From: Cytophagia bacterium
GTDB taxonomy: Bacteria > Bacteroidota > Bacteroidia > Cytophagales > Microscillaceae
Direction of reading: 5' to 3'
Assembly: GCA_004294005.1 (NCBI GenBank)
Contig: RDZP01000006.1
Location: forward strand, 1 to 54,459
Length of the DNA stretch: 54,459 bases
Below, one piece after another: positions 20,386-30,705 of the stretch (the first letter of the stretch is position 1; every line of letters begins with the position of its first letter). The notes under the pieces are model-generated. The model ran no database searches. It was not told the DNA's origin and saw only the letters and a list, made by a program, of their open reading frames with translations. The position numbers and the translations under genes were made by a program.

Positions 20386-21549
20386 TTATTTTAATTCTTG
20401 AATATATTTTTCTGCTTGTTTTGTTTCTTGAGCATCTTTTGCAATAGATTTTGCTTCTTCTGCTTTTGCCAATGCTTCTTTTTTATATCCTAATCTTTTT
20501 AAAATATCTACTGTATTGAGCATATTAGCGGTATTTTTTTCCATACTTTCTACTCTTTCTGACCATACTTTTATTTTTTGTAGTATAAGTGCATTATCTT
20601 TTGGTGATTGTAAGAAATTACTAATAGATGCGTTTATTTCTTTGCTGTTTATACAATATTTTGAATAATAAATATCCATATATTTAAACATATTATCACT
20701 TTCAAAATTTTGGGCATATACCATATCTATTTTTGCATTGATAGCAGGAGCATCAATTGGATATTTTTTTTGTATTTTTGTTTTGATGTTTTCTACTTTT
20801 TTTGCAACTTCCTCTTTTATGGCAAAAGCTTCTTTTAAATCAGGAGTATAGACTTCCAAAATAAGTTGTTTCAAAATAATTTCCCCTGATTTAATTTGTA
20901 ATACTTTTTCTCTATTTTGATAGGCATAATCAAGATATTTAGTTTTTTTGAGTGCAGCAAAATATAAAAATTCAAGATTTTCTGCGGTAATATGTTGTTC
21001 TTGTGGAATATTATTGAGATATTTTTGTGCTACATTGCTTGCTTCTCCCATATCATTTGTTTTCAAAAATTCATACATATACGCTTTGGCAAATGCTGCA
21101 TCTTTGGAATCTTTTTTAAAGTTTGTTTTTGCAGTTTCTAATTCAGGACTTTTTTGGACGATTCGTCTTCCTAAATTTAAAAATTGTGAAACGCCCAAAC
21201 TACCCACATTTTTATTGACTACTTTAAGGTCAGCATCAAAATAAATCAAAGTGGGGTACGCATCTACAGAATATTTCGAAGCAAAAGCAGTTCCTTCTTT
21301 TTCCATATCAATTTTCACAGATATAAAATTAGTGTTATAAAATTCTCCTACTGTTACATCTGTAAATACTTCTTTTGCCATTTGTTTACAAGGACCACAC
21401 CAATCCGCATAAGCATCTACAAAAATATGCTTTTTTTCTTGTTTTGCTCTCGCTTGAGCAGATTCCCAACTTTTTTCAAACACGATTTGAGCATAAGATA
21501 AATTGCTCAAAATCATAAAAACACATAAAATAAAGACGTTAAATTTCAT
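20386..21549 (-). CDS. Thioredoxin-fold periplasmic protein
   Basis: Signal peptide; IFVDAYADWCGPCKQMAKEVFTD with CGPC motif. Confidence 0.88.
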   Translation of the reverse strand: MKFNVFILCVFMILSNLSYAQIVFEKSWESAQARAKQEKKHIFVDAYADWCGPCKQMAKEVFTDVTVGEFYNTNFISVKIDMEKEGTAFASKYSVDAYPTLIYFDADLKVVNKNVGSLGVSQFLNLGRRIVQKSPELETAKTNFKKDSKDAAFAKAYMYEFLKTNDMGEASNVAQKYLNNIPQEQHITAENLEFLYFAALKKTKYLDYAYQNREKVLQIKSGEIILKQLILEVYTPDLKEAFAIKEEVAKKVENIKTKIQKKYPIDAPAINAKIDMVYAQNFESDNMFKYMDIYYSKYCINSKEINASISNFLQSPKDNALILQKIKVWSERVESMEKNTANMLNTVDILKRLGYKKEALAKAEEAKSIAKDAQETKQAEKYIQELK

Positions 21550-21785
21550 TGTTAAAAATTATTTTGATGATTATTAGTTCTGCAAAGTTAAATAAAAAAA
21601 ATATTTTTTTTAACATTTTTTCTAACATTTTTTTATTATAATTATCATAATCAAATAAAAAAGCATAAAAAATAAGGAACTAATAAATTTTCCACAATAA
21701 AAATAAATAATTTTTTGTAATAAAATTATTTATTTCAACACTTATCAGTGAAATAAATTAAAATAAATTAAAAATAAATTTTCTC

Positions 21786-23141
21786 ATGGCATCTGCTACC
21801 TCAAAACGTAAAAAAAATAATTTTCTAAAATATTTATTGTTGTCTGGTGGTATTTTTATCTTTTCTATTGTTTTGGCTCGCTCTATGGGCTGGATTGGAC
21901 AGGAAAAATCGATAGAAGTATATACCGCCAAAGCACAATTCAATGAAATCACAGAAAAAGTAACTTCATCAGGAAAAATTCAACCTGAAACAGAAGTGAA
22001 AATCAGCCCTGAAGTATCAGGTGAAATTGTTGAAGTATTAATAAAAGAAGGTGATTCTGTACGTCAAGGTCAATTATTGTTGCGTATTCGTCCTGATATT
22101 TTGAGAGATGTAGTGGAAGGTGCAAGGGCAAATTTCAATGTAACACGTTCTAATTTGGCTCAAAATGAAACACAACTTGCACAAAGACAAGCTGAATTAT
22201 CACGCTCAAAAATAGAGTTTGAAAGAGCAAAAAAACTATTTGAAGAAAAAGTTACTTCTGAAATAGATTTTTTACAAGCAAAAACGAATTATGAGGTTTT
22301 ACAGCAACAAGTAACTGCTGCACAAAGAAGTATTGATGCTTCGCGTTACAATACTCAAAGTTCACAAGCAAACCTTAACCAGAATATTAACAATTTATCT
22401 CGTACTGAAATTTATGCACCTATCAATGGTACAATTTCAAAATTAGCAGTTGAAAAAGGTGAAAAAGTAGTAGGAACGGCACAAATGGCAGGTACAGAAA
22501 TGCTACGTTTGGCAAATTTGACGGTAATGGAAGTAGAAGTTGATGTGAATGAAAATGATATTATAAAAGTAAAACGTGGGCAAAGAGTAGTGATAGAAGT
22601 AGATTCTTATTCTTCAACGAATAGAAAATTTGAAGGAATTGTTACTGAAATTGCCAATAGTGCTAATGCAACTTTGACCGCTGATGCAGTTACAGAATTT
22701 AAGGTTAAGATAAGAATGTTAAATGAATCTTACCAAGATTTACAAGCAAAAAGTGCTAATTTATCACCTTTTAGACCTGGAATGACGGCTTCTGTAGAAA
22801 TTATTACGCAGAAAAAAGACAAAGTTTTGTCTGTTCCAATTGCCGCTGTTACGACAAGAAATGCTGAAGACAAAGACAAAAAAGATAAAAAAGACGAAAA
22901 CACAAACACAAATACCGAACAAAAGAAACGAATTGAAAAAATCAAACAATATGTGTTTATCTATAATGCAAAAGAAGAAAAAACAGAATTGCGTGAGGTA
23001 GAAACGGGTGCAAGTGATTTTGAAAATATCGAAATTACAAAAGGCTTAAAAGAAGGTGAGGAAGTACTTGTTGGTCCTTATAATGCTGTTACAAAAACAT
23101 TGAAAGATAAGCAAAAAGTTAAAAAAATAACGAAAAAATAG
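21786..23141 (+). CDS. HlyD/MacA-type efflux periplasmic adaptor subunit
   Basis: One TM, biotinyl-lipoyl-like SGEIVEVLIKEGDSVRQGQLLLRI, coiled coil, RPGMTASVEI. Confidence 0.88.
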   Translation: MASATSKRKKNNFLKYLLLSGGIFIFSIVLARSMGWIGQEKSIEVYTAKAQFNEITEKVTSSGKIQPETEVKISPEVSGEIVEVLIKEGDSVRQGQLLLRIRPDILRDVVEGARANFNVTRSNLAQNETQLAQRQAELSRSKIEFERAKKLFEEKVTSEIDFLQAKTNYEVLQQQVTAAQRSIDASRYNTQSSQANLNQNINNLSRTEIYAPINGTISKLAVEKGEKVVGTAQMAGTEMLRLANLTVMEVEVDVNENDIIKVKRGQRVVIEVDSYSSTNRKFEGIVTEIANSANATLTADAVTEFKVKIRMLNESYQDLQAKSANLSPFRPGMTASVEIITQKKDKVLSVPIAAVTTRNAEDKDKKDKKDENTNTNTEQKKRIEKIKQYVFIYNAKEEKTELREVETGASDFENIEITKGLKEGEEVLVGPYNAVTKTLKDKQKVKKITKK

Positions 23142-23163
23142 TCTAACTATTTAGATTTTTTTG

Positions 23164-23290
23164 GTGCAAGCGTGGACGCTTGCACCAGTTTTTATCTTGT
23201 GCAAGCGTCCACGCTTGCACCAGTTTTTATCTTGTGCAAGCGTCCACGCTTACACCAGTTTTTATCTTGTGCAAGCGTCCACGCTTGCAC
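23164..23290. repeat. Four tandem 35-bp units of a 22-bp palindromic REP (family A)
   Basis: GTGCAAGCGTGGACGCTTGCAC at 23164 then GTGCAAGCGTCCACGCTTGCAC-like copies at 23199, 23234, 23269, with CAGTTTTTATCTT spacers. Confidence 0.9.
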
Positions 23291-23303
23291 AAGTTGTTAA
23301 AAT

Positions 23304-23341
23304 AAAAAAAACGCATAATTTTTTAAGTTATGCGTTTTTTT
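23304..23341. terminator. Bidirectional terminator between adaptor gene and ileS
   Basis: AAAAAAACGCATAAttttttaagTTATGCGTTTTTTT. Confidence 0.8.
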
Positions 23342-23361
23342 ATTTTGATATTCTCAGAAAT

Positions 23362-26300
23362 CTATCCAACCACTTTGATTGCTACTTCAAAACTATGTTG
23401 CTCGATTTCAAATAAAGTAATATTTTCAATACTTTCTACCTTCTCGATTTGTAATGCCTGCGTTTCTGTTTTGATGTATTCTTCAAATTCATTAATCGCT
23501 TTTTCAATGTCGCTTGAAAGTGTTTTTTGCACAATTTTGATATTGATTTTATCCAATACTTCTAAACCTGAATCTTTACGTAAATTTTGTAAACGATTGA
23601 CTACATCTCTTGCAATACCTTCATTGATGAGAACAGAAGTAAGTTGTGTATCTAAAGCAACCGTTAAATTACCATCATTTGCGACTGAAAAACCTTGTAC
23701 TTCTTGCGAACTTATCAACAAATCCTCTAAATCGATGCGGAAATTATTTTTCTGAATAAATCCATTTTTTTCTGTCAAAGTAATTTCATCACTCGTCATT
23801 TCATTCACTAAGGCAGTAACTTCTTTCATTTGTGTTTTGTATTTTACACTTAATGTTTTGAAATTTGGTTTTACATTTTTAACCAAAATTCCTGCATCAT
23901 CATTGATAAATTCAATATTTTTGATGTTTGTTTCTGATTTAATAACCTCTTTGACCGCTTCAATTTGTTTTTGAATTTTTTTATCCAAAACAGGAATTAA
24001 AATTCTTGACAAAGGAAGACGTACACGCATAGATGCCTTTTTGCGCAAGGCGTGTGTCAGTGAAGAAATTTTTTGTGCATACTCCATTTTTTCCTCCAAA
24101 TCTTTGTCTATTCTATTTTCTTCTGCTTTTGTAAAATAAGTAAGATGAACAGAATCGTATTGCAAAGGTGTTTTATTGGCTTTTGCTGCTATTTTCAAAG
24201 GTTTTGTCAAATCTTGGTATAATCTTTCTGCAAAAAACGGAGCCACAGGCGACATCAACTGCCCAACTACCATCAAACATTCATACAAAGTTTCATAAGC
24301 GGCTTTTTTATCAGCATTCATTTCTCCTTGCCAAAAACGTTTACGACAAAGTCTGACATACCAATTAGAAAGTTGCTCATTTACAAAATAATCAATCAAT
24401 CTTGTGGCTTGTGTAGCATCATATTTATCATAAGACTCTGTAACATTTTTTATCAACGATTGTAAAACCGAAATAATCCATCTATCCAATTCAGTTCTAT
24501 TTTCGATAGGAATTATATTTTGTTCATCCAATGTAAAACTATCAATATTGGCATACAAAGCAAAAAATGAATAAGTGTTGTATAATGTACCAAAAAATCT
24601 TCTTTTTACTTCTGCAATTCCTTCTAAATTAAATTTTAAATTATCCCAAGGATTAGAATTATTGACAATGTACCAACGTGTTGCATCTGCACCATAATTT
24701 GTCATTGTTTCGAATGGGTCAACTATATTACCCAAGCGTTTAGACATCTTTACGCCATTTTTATCTAATACCAAACCTGTAGAAAGTACATTTTTGAAAG
24801 CTGGTTTATCAAAAATCATCACTGCAATAGCGTGTAAAGTAAAAAACCAACCTCTTGTTTGGTCAACACCTTCAGAAATAAAATCAGCAGGAAATTTTTT
24901 CTCTAACAATTCTTTACTTCCTTCTTTGTTAGGATAACCTAATTGTGCATAAGGCATTGAGCCTGAATCAAACCAAACATCAATTAAATCAGTTTCTCTC
25001 AACATTTTTTGACCTGTTGGAGATACCAAAATAATCGTATCGATATAAGGACGATGAAGGTCAAAATTTGTATTTTGATATGGATTTTCGGTCATTATAC
25101 CTGCTTTGATAGATTTTTCGATTTCTTTTGATAAATCTTCTATGCTTCCAATGCAAATTTCTTCCTTTCCATCTTCACTTCTCCAAATTGGTAATGGTAT
25201 TCCCCAATAACGTTGTCTTGATAAATTCCAATCCACTAAATTTTCTAACCAATTTCCAAATCTTCCTGTTCCTGTACTTTCAGGCTGCCAATTAATTTCT
25301 TTATTTTTTTCGACTAATTTATCTTTCATTGCTGTTGTACGTATAAACCAAGAATCCAAAGGATAATATAAAATTGGTTTATCTGTTCTCCAACAATGTG
25401 GATAAGGGTGTTCATATTTTTCTACTTTAAAGGCTTTATTTTCAGTCTTTAATTTGATAGCAATTCTTACATCAACCGATTTATACTCTTTATTTTGTGT
25501 GATTTTATCGTCCTCATATTCTGCTTTTACATATTCGCCTGCAAAATCTGTAACTTCTTTCACAAAACGTCCTTGTTTATCTACCAAAGGAACTTCTGTA
25601 TCATTTTCATCTTTGACCAAAATTGCAGGAATATTATTTTGTTGCGACACTCTAAAGTCATCAGCACCAAAAGTTGGGGCAGTATGTACGATGCCTGTTC
25701 CATCTTCTGTGGTTACAAAATCACCTAAAATTGTTCTAAAAGCAGGTTTTTTGGGTTTTACATAAGGTAATAATTGTTCATAATCAAGGTTTGATAAATT
25801 TTTTCCTTTGTATTCTGCCAAGATTTTGTAAGGCAAAACTTTATCGCCTTGTTTGTATTCTAAGACTATTTCTTTTCCTTTTTCGGTGAAATATTTAGCC
25901 ATCAAATCTTTTGCTAAAATAACAATTTGTGGCAAAAAAGTATAAATATTAAATGTTTGTACGATAACATAATCGATATTTCCTCCTAAAGTCAAAGCAG
26001 CGTTAGAGGGAAGTGTCCAAGGTGTGGTCGTCCAAGCCAAAAAATAAATTGGTAAATTATCTTTGTTTAATTCAAATAAAAATGCTGATTTTTCATTTTG
26101 AATTGCTTTAAATTGTGCCACTATTGTTGTATCAGTTACGTTTTTGTAGCAGCCCGGTTGATTCAATTCGTGAGAACTTAAACCTGTACCTGCTTTGGGC
26201 GAATAAGGTTGAATTGTATAGCCTTTGTACAATAGATTTTTTTTGTGTAATTCTCCTAACAAATACCAAACAGACTCGATGTATTGATTTTCATAGGTGA

Positions 26301-26748
26301 TATAAGGATTATCCATATCTACCCAATAACCCATTTTTTCAGTAAGATTTTTCCAAATATCAGTGAATTTCATCACTGTTTCTCTGCATTTTTGATTGTA
26401 TTCTTCGACAGATATTTTCTTACCAATATCATCTTTTGTGATAGATAATTCTTTTTCTACTTGTAATTCGACAGGCAATCCGTGTGTATCCCAACCTGCT
26501 TTTCTTTCTACTTGAAAGCCTTGTAATGTTTTATAACGACAAAATAAATCTTTGATAGTACGCGCCATTACATGATGTATGCCGGGCATTCCGTTAGCAG
26601 AAGGAGGTCCTTCATAAAACACAAAACTTTGTTTTCCTTCTCTTTCATTGATAGATTGTTGAAATGTTTTATTGCTTTCCCACAATGCTAATATATTTTT
26701 TTCTACTTCGTTATGGTCATAGCCACGATATTCAGGGTAATTTTTCAT
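23362..26748 (-). CDS. ileS: Isoleucyl-tRNA synthetase
   Basis: 1128 aa; FYEGPPSANGMPGIHHVMARTIKDLFCRYKTLQGFQVERKAGWDTHGLPVE; KMSKRLGN. Confidence 0.97.
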   Translation of the reverse strand: MKNYPEYRGYDHNEVEKNILALWESNKTFQQSINEREGKQSFVFYEGPPSANGMPGIHHVMARTIKDLFCRYKTLQGFQVERKAGWDTHGLPVELQVEKELSITKDDIGKKISVEEYNQKCRETVMKFTDIWKNLTEKMGYWVDMDNPYITYENQYIESVWYLLGELHKKNLLYKGYTIQPYSPKAGTGLSSHELNQPGCYKNVTDTTIVAQFKAIQNEKSAFLFELNKDNLPIYFLAWTTTPWTLPSNAALTLGGNIDYVIVQTFNIYTFLPQIVILAKDLMAKYFTEKGKEIVLEYKQGDKVLPYKILAEYKGKNLSNLDYEQLLPYVKPKKPAFRTILGDFVTTEDGTGIVHTAPTFGADDFRVSQQNNIPAILVKDENDTEVPLVDKQGRFVKEVTDFAGEYVKAEYEDDKITQNKEYKSVDVRIAIKLKTENKAFKVEKYEHPYPHCWRTDKPILYYPLDSWFIRTTAMKDKLVEKNKEINWQPESTGTGRFGNWLENLVDWNLSRQRYWGIPLPIWRSEDGKEEICIGSIEDLSKEIEKSIKAGIMTENPYQNTNFDLHRPYIDTIILVSPTGQKMLRETDLIDVWFDSGSMPYAQLGYPNKEGSKELLEKKFPADFISEGVDQTRGWFFTLHAIAVMIFDKPAFKNVLSTGLVLDKNGVKMSKRLGNIVDPFETMTNYGADATRWYIVNNSNPWDNLKFNLEGIAEVKRRFFGTLYNTYSFFALYANIDSFTLDEQNIIPIENRTELDRWIISVLQSLIKNVTESYDKYDATQATRLIDYFVNEQLSNWYVRLCRKRFWQGEMNADKKAAYETLYECLMVVGQLMSPVAPFFAERLYQDLTKPLKIAAKANKTPLQYDSVHLTYFTKAEENRIDKDLEEKMEYAQKISSLTHALRKKASMRVRLPLSRILIPVLDKKIQKQIEAVKEVIKSETNIKNIEFINDDAGILVKNVKPNFKTLSVKYKTQMKEVTALVNEMTSDEITLTEKNGFIQKNNFRIDLEDLLISSQEVQGFSVANDGNLTVALDTQLTSVLINEGIARDVVNRLQNLRKDSGLEVLDKINIKIVQKTLSSDIEKAINEFEEYIKTETQALQIEKVESIENITLFEIEQHSFEVAIKVVG

Positions 26749-26920
26749 TGATTAGTTTGTAATTTTTGTTACAAAATTTCATTTTTTTGCAAATATAAAT
26801 AATTAAAATAAAAAAATAAAAAAAAATTTAATAATTTTAGATAATATCATCAAAAACTAAATAATAAATAAATAAGATTAACGTTACAAAAATAAGTAAA
26901 AAAATTATAGATATAAAAAA

Positions 26921-28471
26921 ATGTCCAATTACTTCAAATATTCTCACCAATTATTCTTTCTAAGTGTAATTTTATTTCTTTCTTTGCCTTTATTAGCACA
27001 AAAAAATGATACTGAAAAAGTATTTTTACAACACGCTGATATCTTAAAAAAAGTTCCTTATCAACCCAATGTAAGAAAACTCATCAAAAATGTAATTGTT
27101 ACACACAAAGGAACTACTATTTATTGTGATTCAGCCTATTTATATGAAGATAAAAATGCAGTAGATACTTTTGGAAAAACAAGAGTAATTGGTGAAAATG
27201 GAGCAGTACTCACCGCCAAAAATACTTATTATGATGGTAATTCTCAAACTGCAAAAGCAAGAGGTGAGGTGGTTTTGGTAGATGATAAAATGCGTTTGGA
27301 AACGGAAATATTAGATTATCAAATTCAAACAGGCATTGCTAATTATGTAAATGGTGGAAAATTAGCGGACACTGAAAAAACGCTGACCAGCCAACAAGGA
27401 ACTTATGATACCAATAGTAAAATTTTTTATTTTACAAAAGATGTCGTTTTGATTGCAAAAAAAGAACAACAACAAATCAATACAGAAAATTTGACTTATC
27501 ACACCATCACAAAGATGACCTATTTTAAAGGAGATACAAAAATTACTTCAAAAGATGGTGTTGTCAATACAAAATTAGGCAATTATAACACAGAAACTCA
27601 AGTATCAGAACTGCAAGGAAGGTCAAAAATTGACAACCCAGAATACACTTTGGAAGGCGATTCGCTTTATTCTGATAATAAATTAGGTATTGGTTATGGT
27701 TTTGGAAATGTAGATATATATTCTAAAAAAGACAGTATGTTTGCGCAAGGAGACTTTGCGTGGGTGCGTAGAAATGAGAATGAAAGCAAAATTTATGGTG
27801 ATGTAATTGCTTATCAAATTTCCCAAAAAGATACACTTTGGATAAAAGCAGATACTTTGTATGTCATCAATCAAAAAGGAAAAGATGCAAAAAGAATGTT
27901 ATTGGCTTATCAAAATACACGTATTTATCGAAAAGATTTTCAAGCAAAATGTGATTCTTTAGCTTATAATCGTGCTGATTCTGTGATGAGAATGTTTCGA
28001 GACCCTGTTTTATGGGGAAAGAAAAATCAAATTACCGCTGATTCTATTAATATTTTTTTGGATAAAAATGAACCTTTGAAAGCTGAATTTAACCACGAAG
28101 CATTTATGTTATCCGAAGATACACTCAAAAATTATAATCAATTAAAAGGAAAAAGAATGACTGCTTTTTTCAAAAAACGTGAAATTAGAACCGTAGAAGT
28201 GAGAGGAAATGCTCAAAATATCTTTTTTCTTTTAAAAGAAAAAGAAAATAAATTGTTGGGTATGAATCGAGTAGATTGTAGCGATATGAATGTTCATTTT
28301 AATCCTCAAAATCAAATCAAAAAAGTAGCGTATTTGAATAAACCTGAAGGCTCACTTACACCCAAACACGAATTGCAAGAGCCTCAAAAGAAAATCAAAA
28401 ATTTCAAATGGCGAACAGATGAAATTCCTAAAAGAGAAGAATTTATTAGAAGATATAAAATTCCGAAATAA
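26921..28471 (+). CDS. OstA/LptA-like organic solvent tolerance protein
   Basis: Signal peptide, repeated DSAYLYEDKNAVDTFGKTRV...LTAKNTYYDGNSQTAKARGEV type repeats. Confidence 0.8.
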   Translation: MSNYFKYSHQLFFLSVILFLSLPLLAQKNDTEKVFLQHADILKKVPYQPNVRKLIKNVIVTHKGTTIYCDSAYLYEDKNAVDTFGKTRVIGENGAVLTAKNTYYDGNSQTAKARGEVVLVDDKMRLETEILDYQIQTGIANYVNGGKLADTEKTLTSQQGTYDTNSKIFYFTKDVVLIAKKEQQQINTENLTYHTITKMTYFKGDTKITSKDGVVNTKLGNYNTETQVSELQGRSKIDNPEYTLEGDSLYSDNKLGIGYGFGNVDIYSKKDSMFAQGDFAWVRRNENESKIYGDVIAYQISQKDTLWIKADTLYVINQKGKDAKRMLLAYQNTRIYRKDFQAKCDSLAYNRADSVMRMFRDPVLWGKKNQITADSINIFLDKNEPLKAEFNHEAFMLSEDTLKNYNQLKGKRMTAFFKKREIRTVEVRGNAQNIFFLLKEKENKLLGMNRVDCSDMNVHFNPQNQIKKVAYLNKPEGSLTPKHELQEPQKKIKNFKWRTDEIPKREEFIRRYKIPK

Positions 28472-28518
28472 GTTGTTTCAATATTTTTTTCTAATAGCGA
28501 AACTAAATATTGCATAAA

Positions 28519-28552
28519 ACAAAAAATCTACATTTTAGTGTAGATTTTTTGT
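28519..28552. terminator. Bidirectional terminator
   Basis: AAAAAATCTACAttttagTGTAGATTTTTT between convergent genes. Confidence 0.8.
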
Positions 28553-28576
28553 TTTTGATGAATAAATTTCAAAAAA

Positions 28577-29104
28577 TTATGCTTGTTTTACAAACTGAAC
28601 ACTCAAAGATAATTTAATATCATCACCTACTAAAAGCCCGCCTGTTTCTGTTAAAGCCGACCAAGTCAAACCAAATTCTTTTCTGTTGATTTTTCCTGAG
28701 ATTTCAAAACCTGCTTTTGTTTGTCCGTAAGGGTCTTTGGCTACGCCGCCAAATTCTACTGCTAATTCAACTTCTTTTGTAACATCACGAATGGTTAAAT
28801 GCCCTTTTAATACATAATCACTACCATTCTTTTTCACCAGTTGAGATGAAACGAAATTGATACGAGAAAATTTGTCAGCACCAAAAAAATCGTCTGATTT
28901 TAAATGTCCATCTCTTTGTGAATTATTGGTATTAATACTATTTACCTCTGCAAAAAAACTTGCTTTTACATCAGTAAAATCATCATTATTGGCTTCCAAT
29001 TCTCCACCAAATTCTGTGAATGAACCTGTAACGGTTGAAATAACTAAGTGTTTAACTTTGAACTGTACTTCTGAATGTGCAGTATCGATTGACCATTTTG
29101 CCAT
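28577..29104 (-). CDS. YceI family protein (cytoplasmic paralog, no signal peptide)
   Basis: MAKWSIDTAHSEVQFKVKHLVISTVTGSFTEFGGEL; C-terminal VGDDIKLSLSVQFVKQA. Confidence 0.9.
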   Translation of the reverse strand: MAKWSIDTAHSEVQFKVKHLVISTVTGSFTEFGGELEANNDDFTDVKASFFAEVNSINTNNSQRDGHLKSDDFFGADKFSRINFVSSQLVKKNGSDYVLKGHLTIRDVTKEVELAVEFGGVAKDPYGQTKAGFEISGKINRKEFGLTWSALTETGGLLVGDDIKLSLSVQFVKQA

Positions 29105-29214
29105 TTGAATATAAAAAATTTAAGGATAAAAAAATTAAATTGTAATAATTGATGTTATAACATTGATTGATATAAAATTGTTTCAAAAAATGTAAAAAAA
29201 AATATTTTTTTATT

Positions 29215-29222
29215 TATCTTTG
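29215..29222 (+). promoter_or_regulatory. Candidate Bacteroidota -7 promoter element
   Basis: TATCTTTG (TAnnTTTG), 18 bp upstream of the phosphatase ATG. Confidence 0.4.
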
Positions 29223-29239
29223 CATCAAAAAAATTTATT

Positions 29240-30568
29240 ATGAAAAAAAATATCTTCATTCTTCTGCTATTATTTTGTGTTTATTCATTAAGCAATGCAC
29301 AAGAAAAGTTTTTACAATCAGGTCCAATGGTTGGTTACTCATCTATGAGAGAAGTTTTACTTTGGGTACAAACTAAAGAAGAGGCAAAAGTGCATTTTGA
29401 ATATTTTGAAATAGGTAATCCTAAAACAAAACAAAAAAGTGAAATAATGACAACAACCAAAGAAAATTCGTTTGTTGCTAAAATTATTGTGCCTGTTTTA
29501 CCTGATAAAAAATACGAATATGAATTGTATATCAACCAAAAATTAGTCAAACGTCCTTATCCTTTGCAATTTCAAAGTCAAACATTATGGCAATGGCGAA
29601 CAGAACCTCCAACGATTCGAATTGCGTTAGGAGGTTGTAATTATGTAAATGAAGCAATTTATGATAGACCAGGAAAACCTTATGGTTCTGGGCATCAAAT
29701 TTTTAAATCAATCACAGAAAAAAAACCTGATTTTATGATTTGGTCAGGTGATAACACTTATCTAAAAGAAGTAGATTGGGATTCAAAAACAGGCATTAGG
29801 CACAGATATACTCATAGTAGAGCATTGCCTGAATTGCAAGCACTATTGGGTTCGGTGCATCATTACGCTACTTGGGACGACCATGATTATGGACCAAATG
29901 ATTCTGACCGCACTTATCAACTTAAAAATGAAACCAAAGAAACTTTTGAATTATTTTGGGGCAATCCAAAAGGTGAAAATGGAGGAGGAGTTAGCAATAA
30001 ATTTTCTTGGGCTGATGTTGATGTATTTTTATTAGATGATAGATGGTTTAGAACCCCTGATAATTATAAAGCAGGAAAATCTGAAATGTTAGGAAAACAG
30101 CAGTTAGAATGGCTTTTGGAAAGTTTAAAAAGCAGTACTGCCACATTTAAGTTGGTAGTGAATGGAAGTCAAATGCTTAATGATTTTGCTTCTGAATGGT
30201 TAGAAATGTTTAGCAAACACAAAGAAGAATATGATGAATTTCTTAAAAGATTAAAAATAGACAATGTACCAGGAGTGATGTTTTTGACAGGTGATAGACA
30301 CAGCACTGACCTTTCGATGATGAAAAGAGAAGGTACATATCCTTTGTATGATTTAACTGTTTCACCTTTGACAGCGGGAGCAGTAGGAGACAGAGCAAAA
30401 GATGAAAAAAATTCTTATCGCGTGCCTAATACTTATTTTGGTGAGAATAATTTTGCCATTTTAGAAATTACAGGAAAAAGAAAAGAAAGAGTTTTAAAAA
30501 TCATTGTTTTGAACGCAGAAGGAAAAGAAGTTTGGACAAGAGAAATTAAAGCAAGCGAGTTGAAATAA
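29240..30568 (+). CDS. PhoD-like alkaline phosphatase family protein
   Basis: Signal peptide; IRIALGGCNYVNE, MIWSGDNTYLKEVDW, YATWDDHDYGPNDSD, FLTGDRHSTDLS metal-site motifs. Confidence 0.9.
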   Translation: MKKNIFILLLLFCVYSLSNAQEKFLQSGPMVGYSSMREVLLWVQTKEEAKVHFEYFEIGNPKTKQKSEIMTTTKENSFVAKIIVPVLPDKKYEYELYINQKLVKRPYPLQFQSQTLWQWRTEPPTIRIALGGCNYVNEAIYDRPGKPYGSGHQIFKSITEKKPDFMIWSGDNTYLKEVDWDSKTGIRHRYTHSRALPELQALLGSVHHYATWDDHDYGPNDSDRTYQLKNETKETFELFWGNPKGENGGGVSNKFSWADVDVFLLDDRWFRTPDNYKAGKSEMLGKQQLEWLLESLKSSTATFKLVVNGSQMLNDFASEWLEMFSKHKEEYDEFLKRLKIDNVPGVMFLTGDRHSTDLSMMKREGTYPLYDLTVSPLTAGAVGDRAKDEKNSYRVPNTYFGENNFAILEITGKRKERVLKIIVLNAEGKEVWTREIKASELK

Positions 30569-30587
30569 TGAATTGATTATAATTTTG

Positions 30588-30644
30588 GTGCAAGCGTGGA
30601 CACTTGCACCAGTTTTTATTTTGTGCAAGCGTCCACGCTTGCAC
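30588..30644. repeat. Second locus of REP family A (two copies in inverted orientation, 35-bp period)
   Basis: GTGCAAGCGTGGACACTTGCAC CAGTTTTTATTTT GTGCAAGCGTCCACGCTTGCAC. Confidence 0.9.
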
Positions 30645-30650
30645 AAAATT

Positions 30651-30674
30651 AACTCGAATTAATTCGAGTTTTTT
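30651..30674. terminator. Terminator hairpin
   Basis: AACTCGAATTAATTCGAGTTTTTT. Confidence 0.7.
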
Positions 30675-30705
30675 GTTATCAATACAAAAGAGAAAAATTA
30701 TTTTA

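Noticed and set aside
23164-23290. Possible CRISPR array (regular 35-bp period)
   Set aside because: Spacers are identical and only 13 bp, and the repeat unit is a palindrome; this is a tandem REP array.
23161-23415. 84-aa ORF MVQAWTLAPVFILCKRPRLHQFLSCASVHAY...
   Set aside because: Mostly translation of the REP array and terminator, running into antisense ileS.
25454-25765. 103-aa plus-strand ORF in ileS
   Set aside because: Antisense shadow of conserved ileS coding sequence.
5909-29104. Two YceI genes as a recent duplication
   Set aside because: The proteins differ substantially (one secreted, one cytoplasmic) and only share family motifs; ordinary paralogs.
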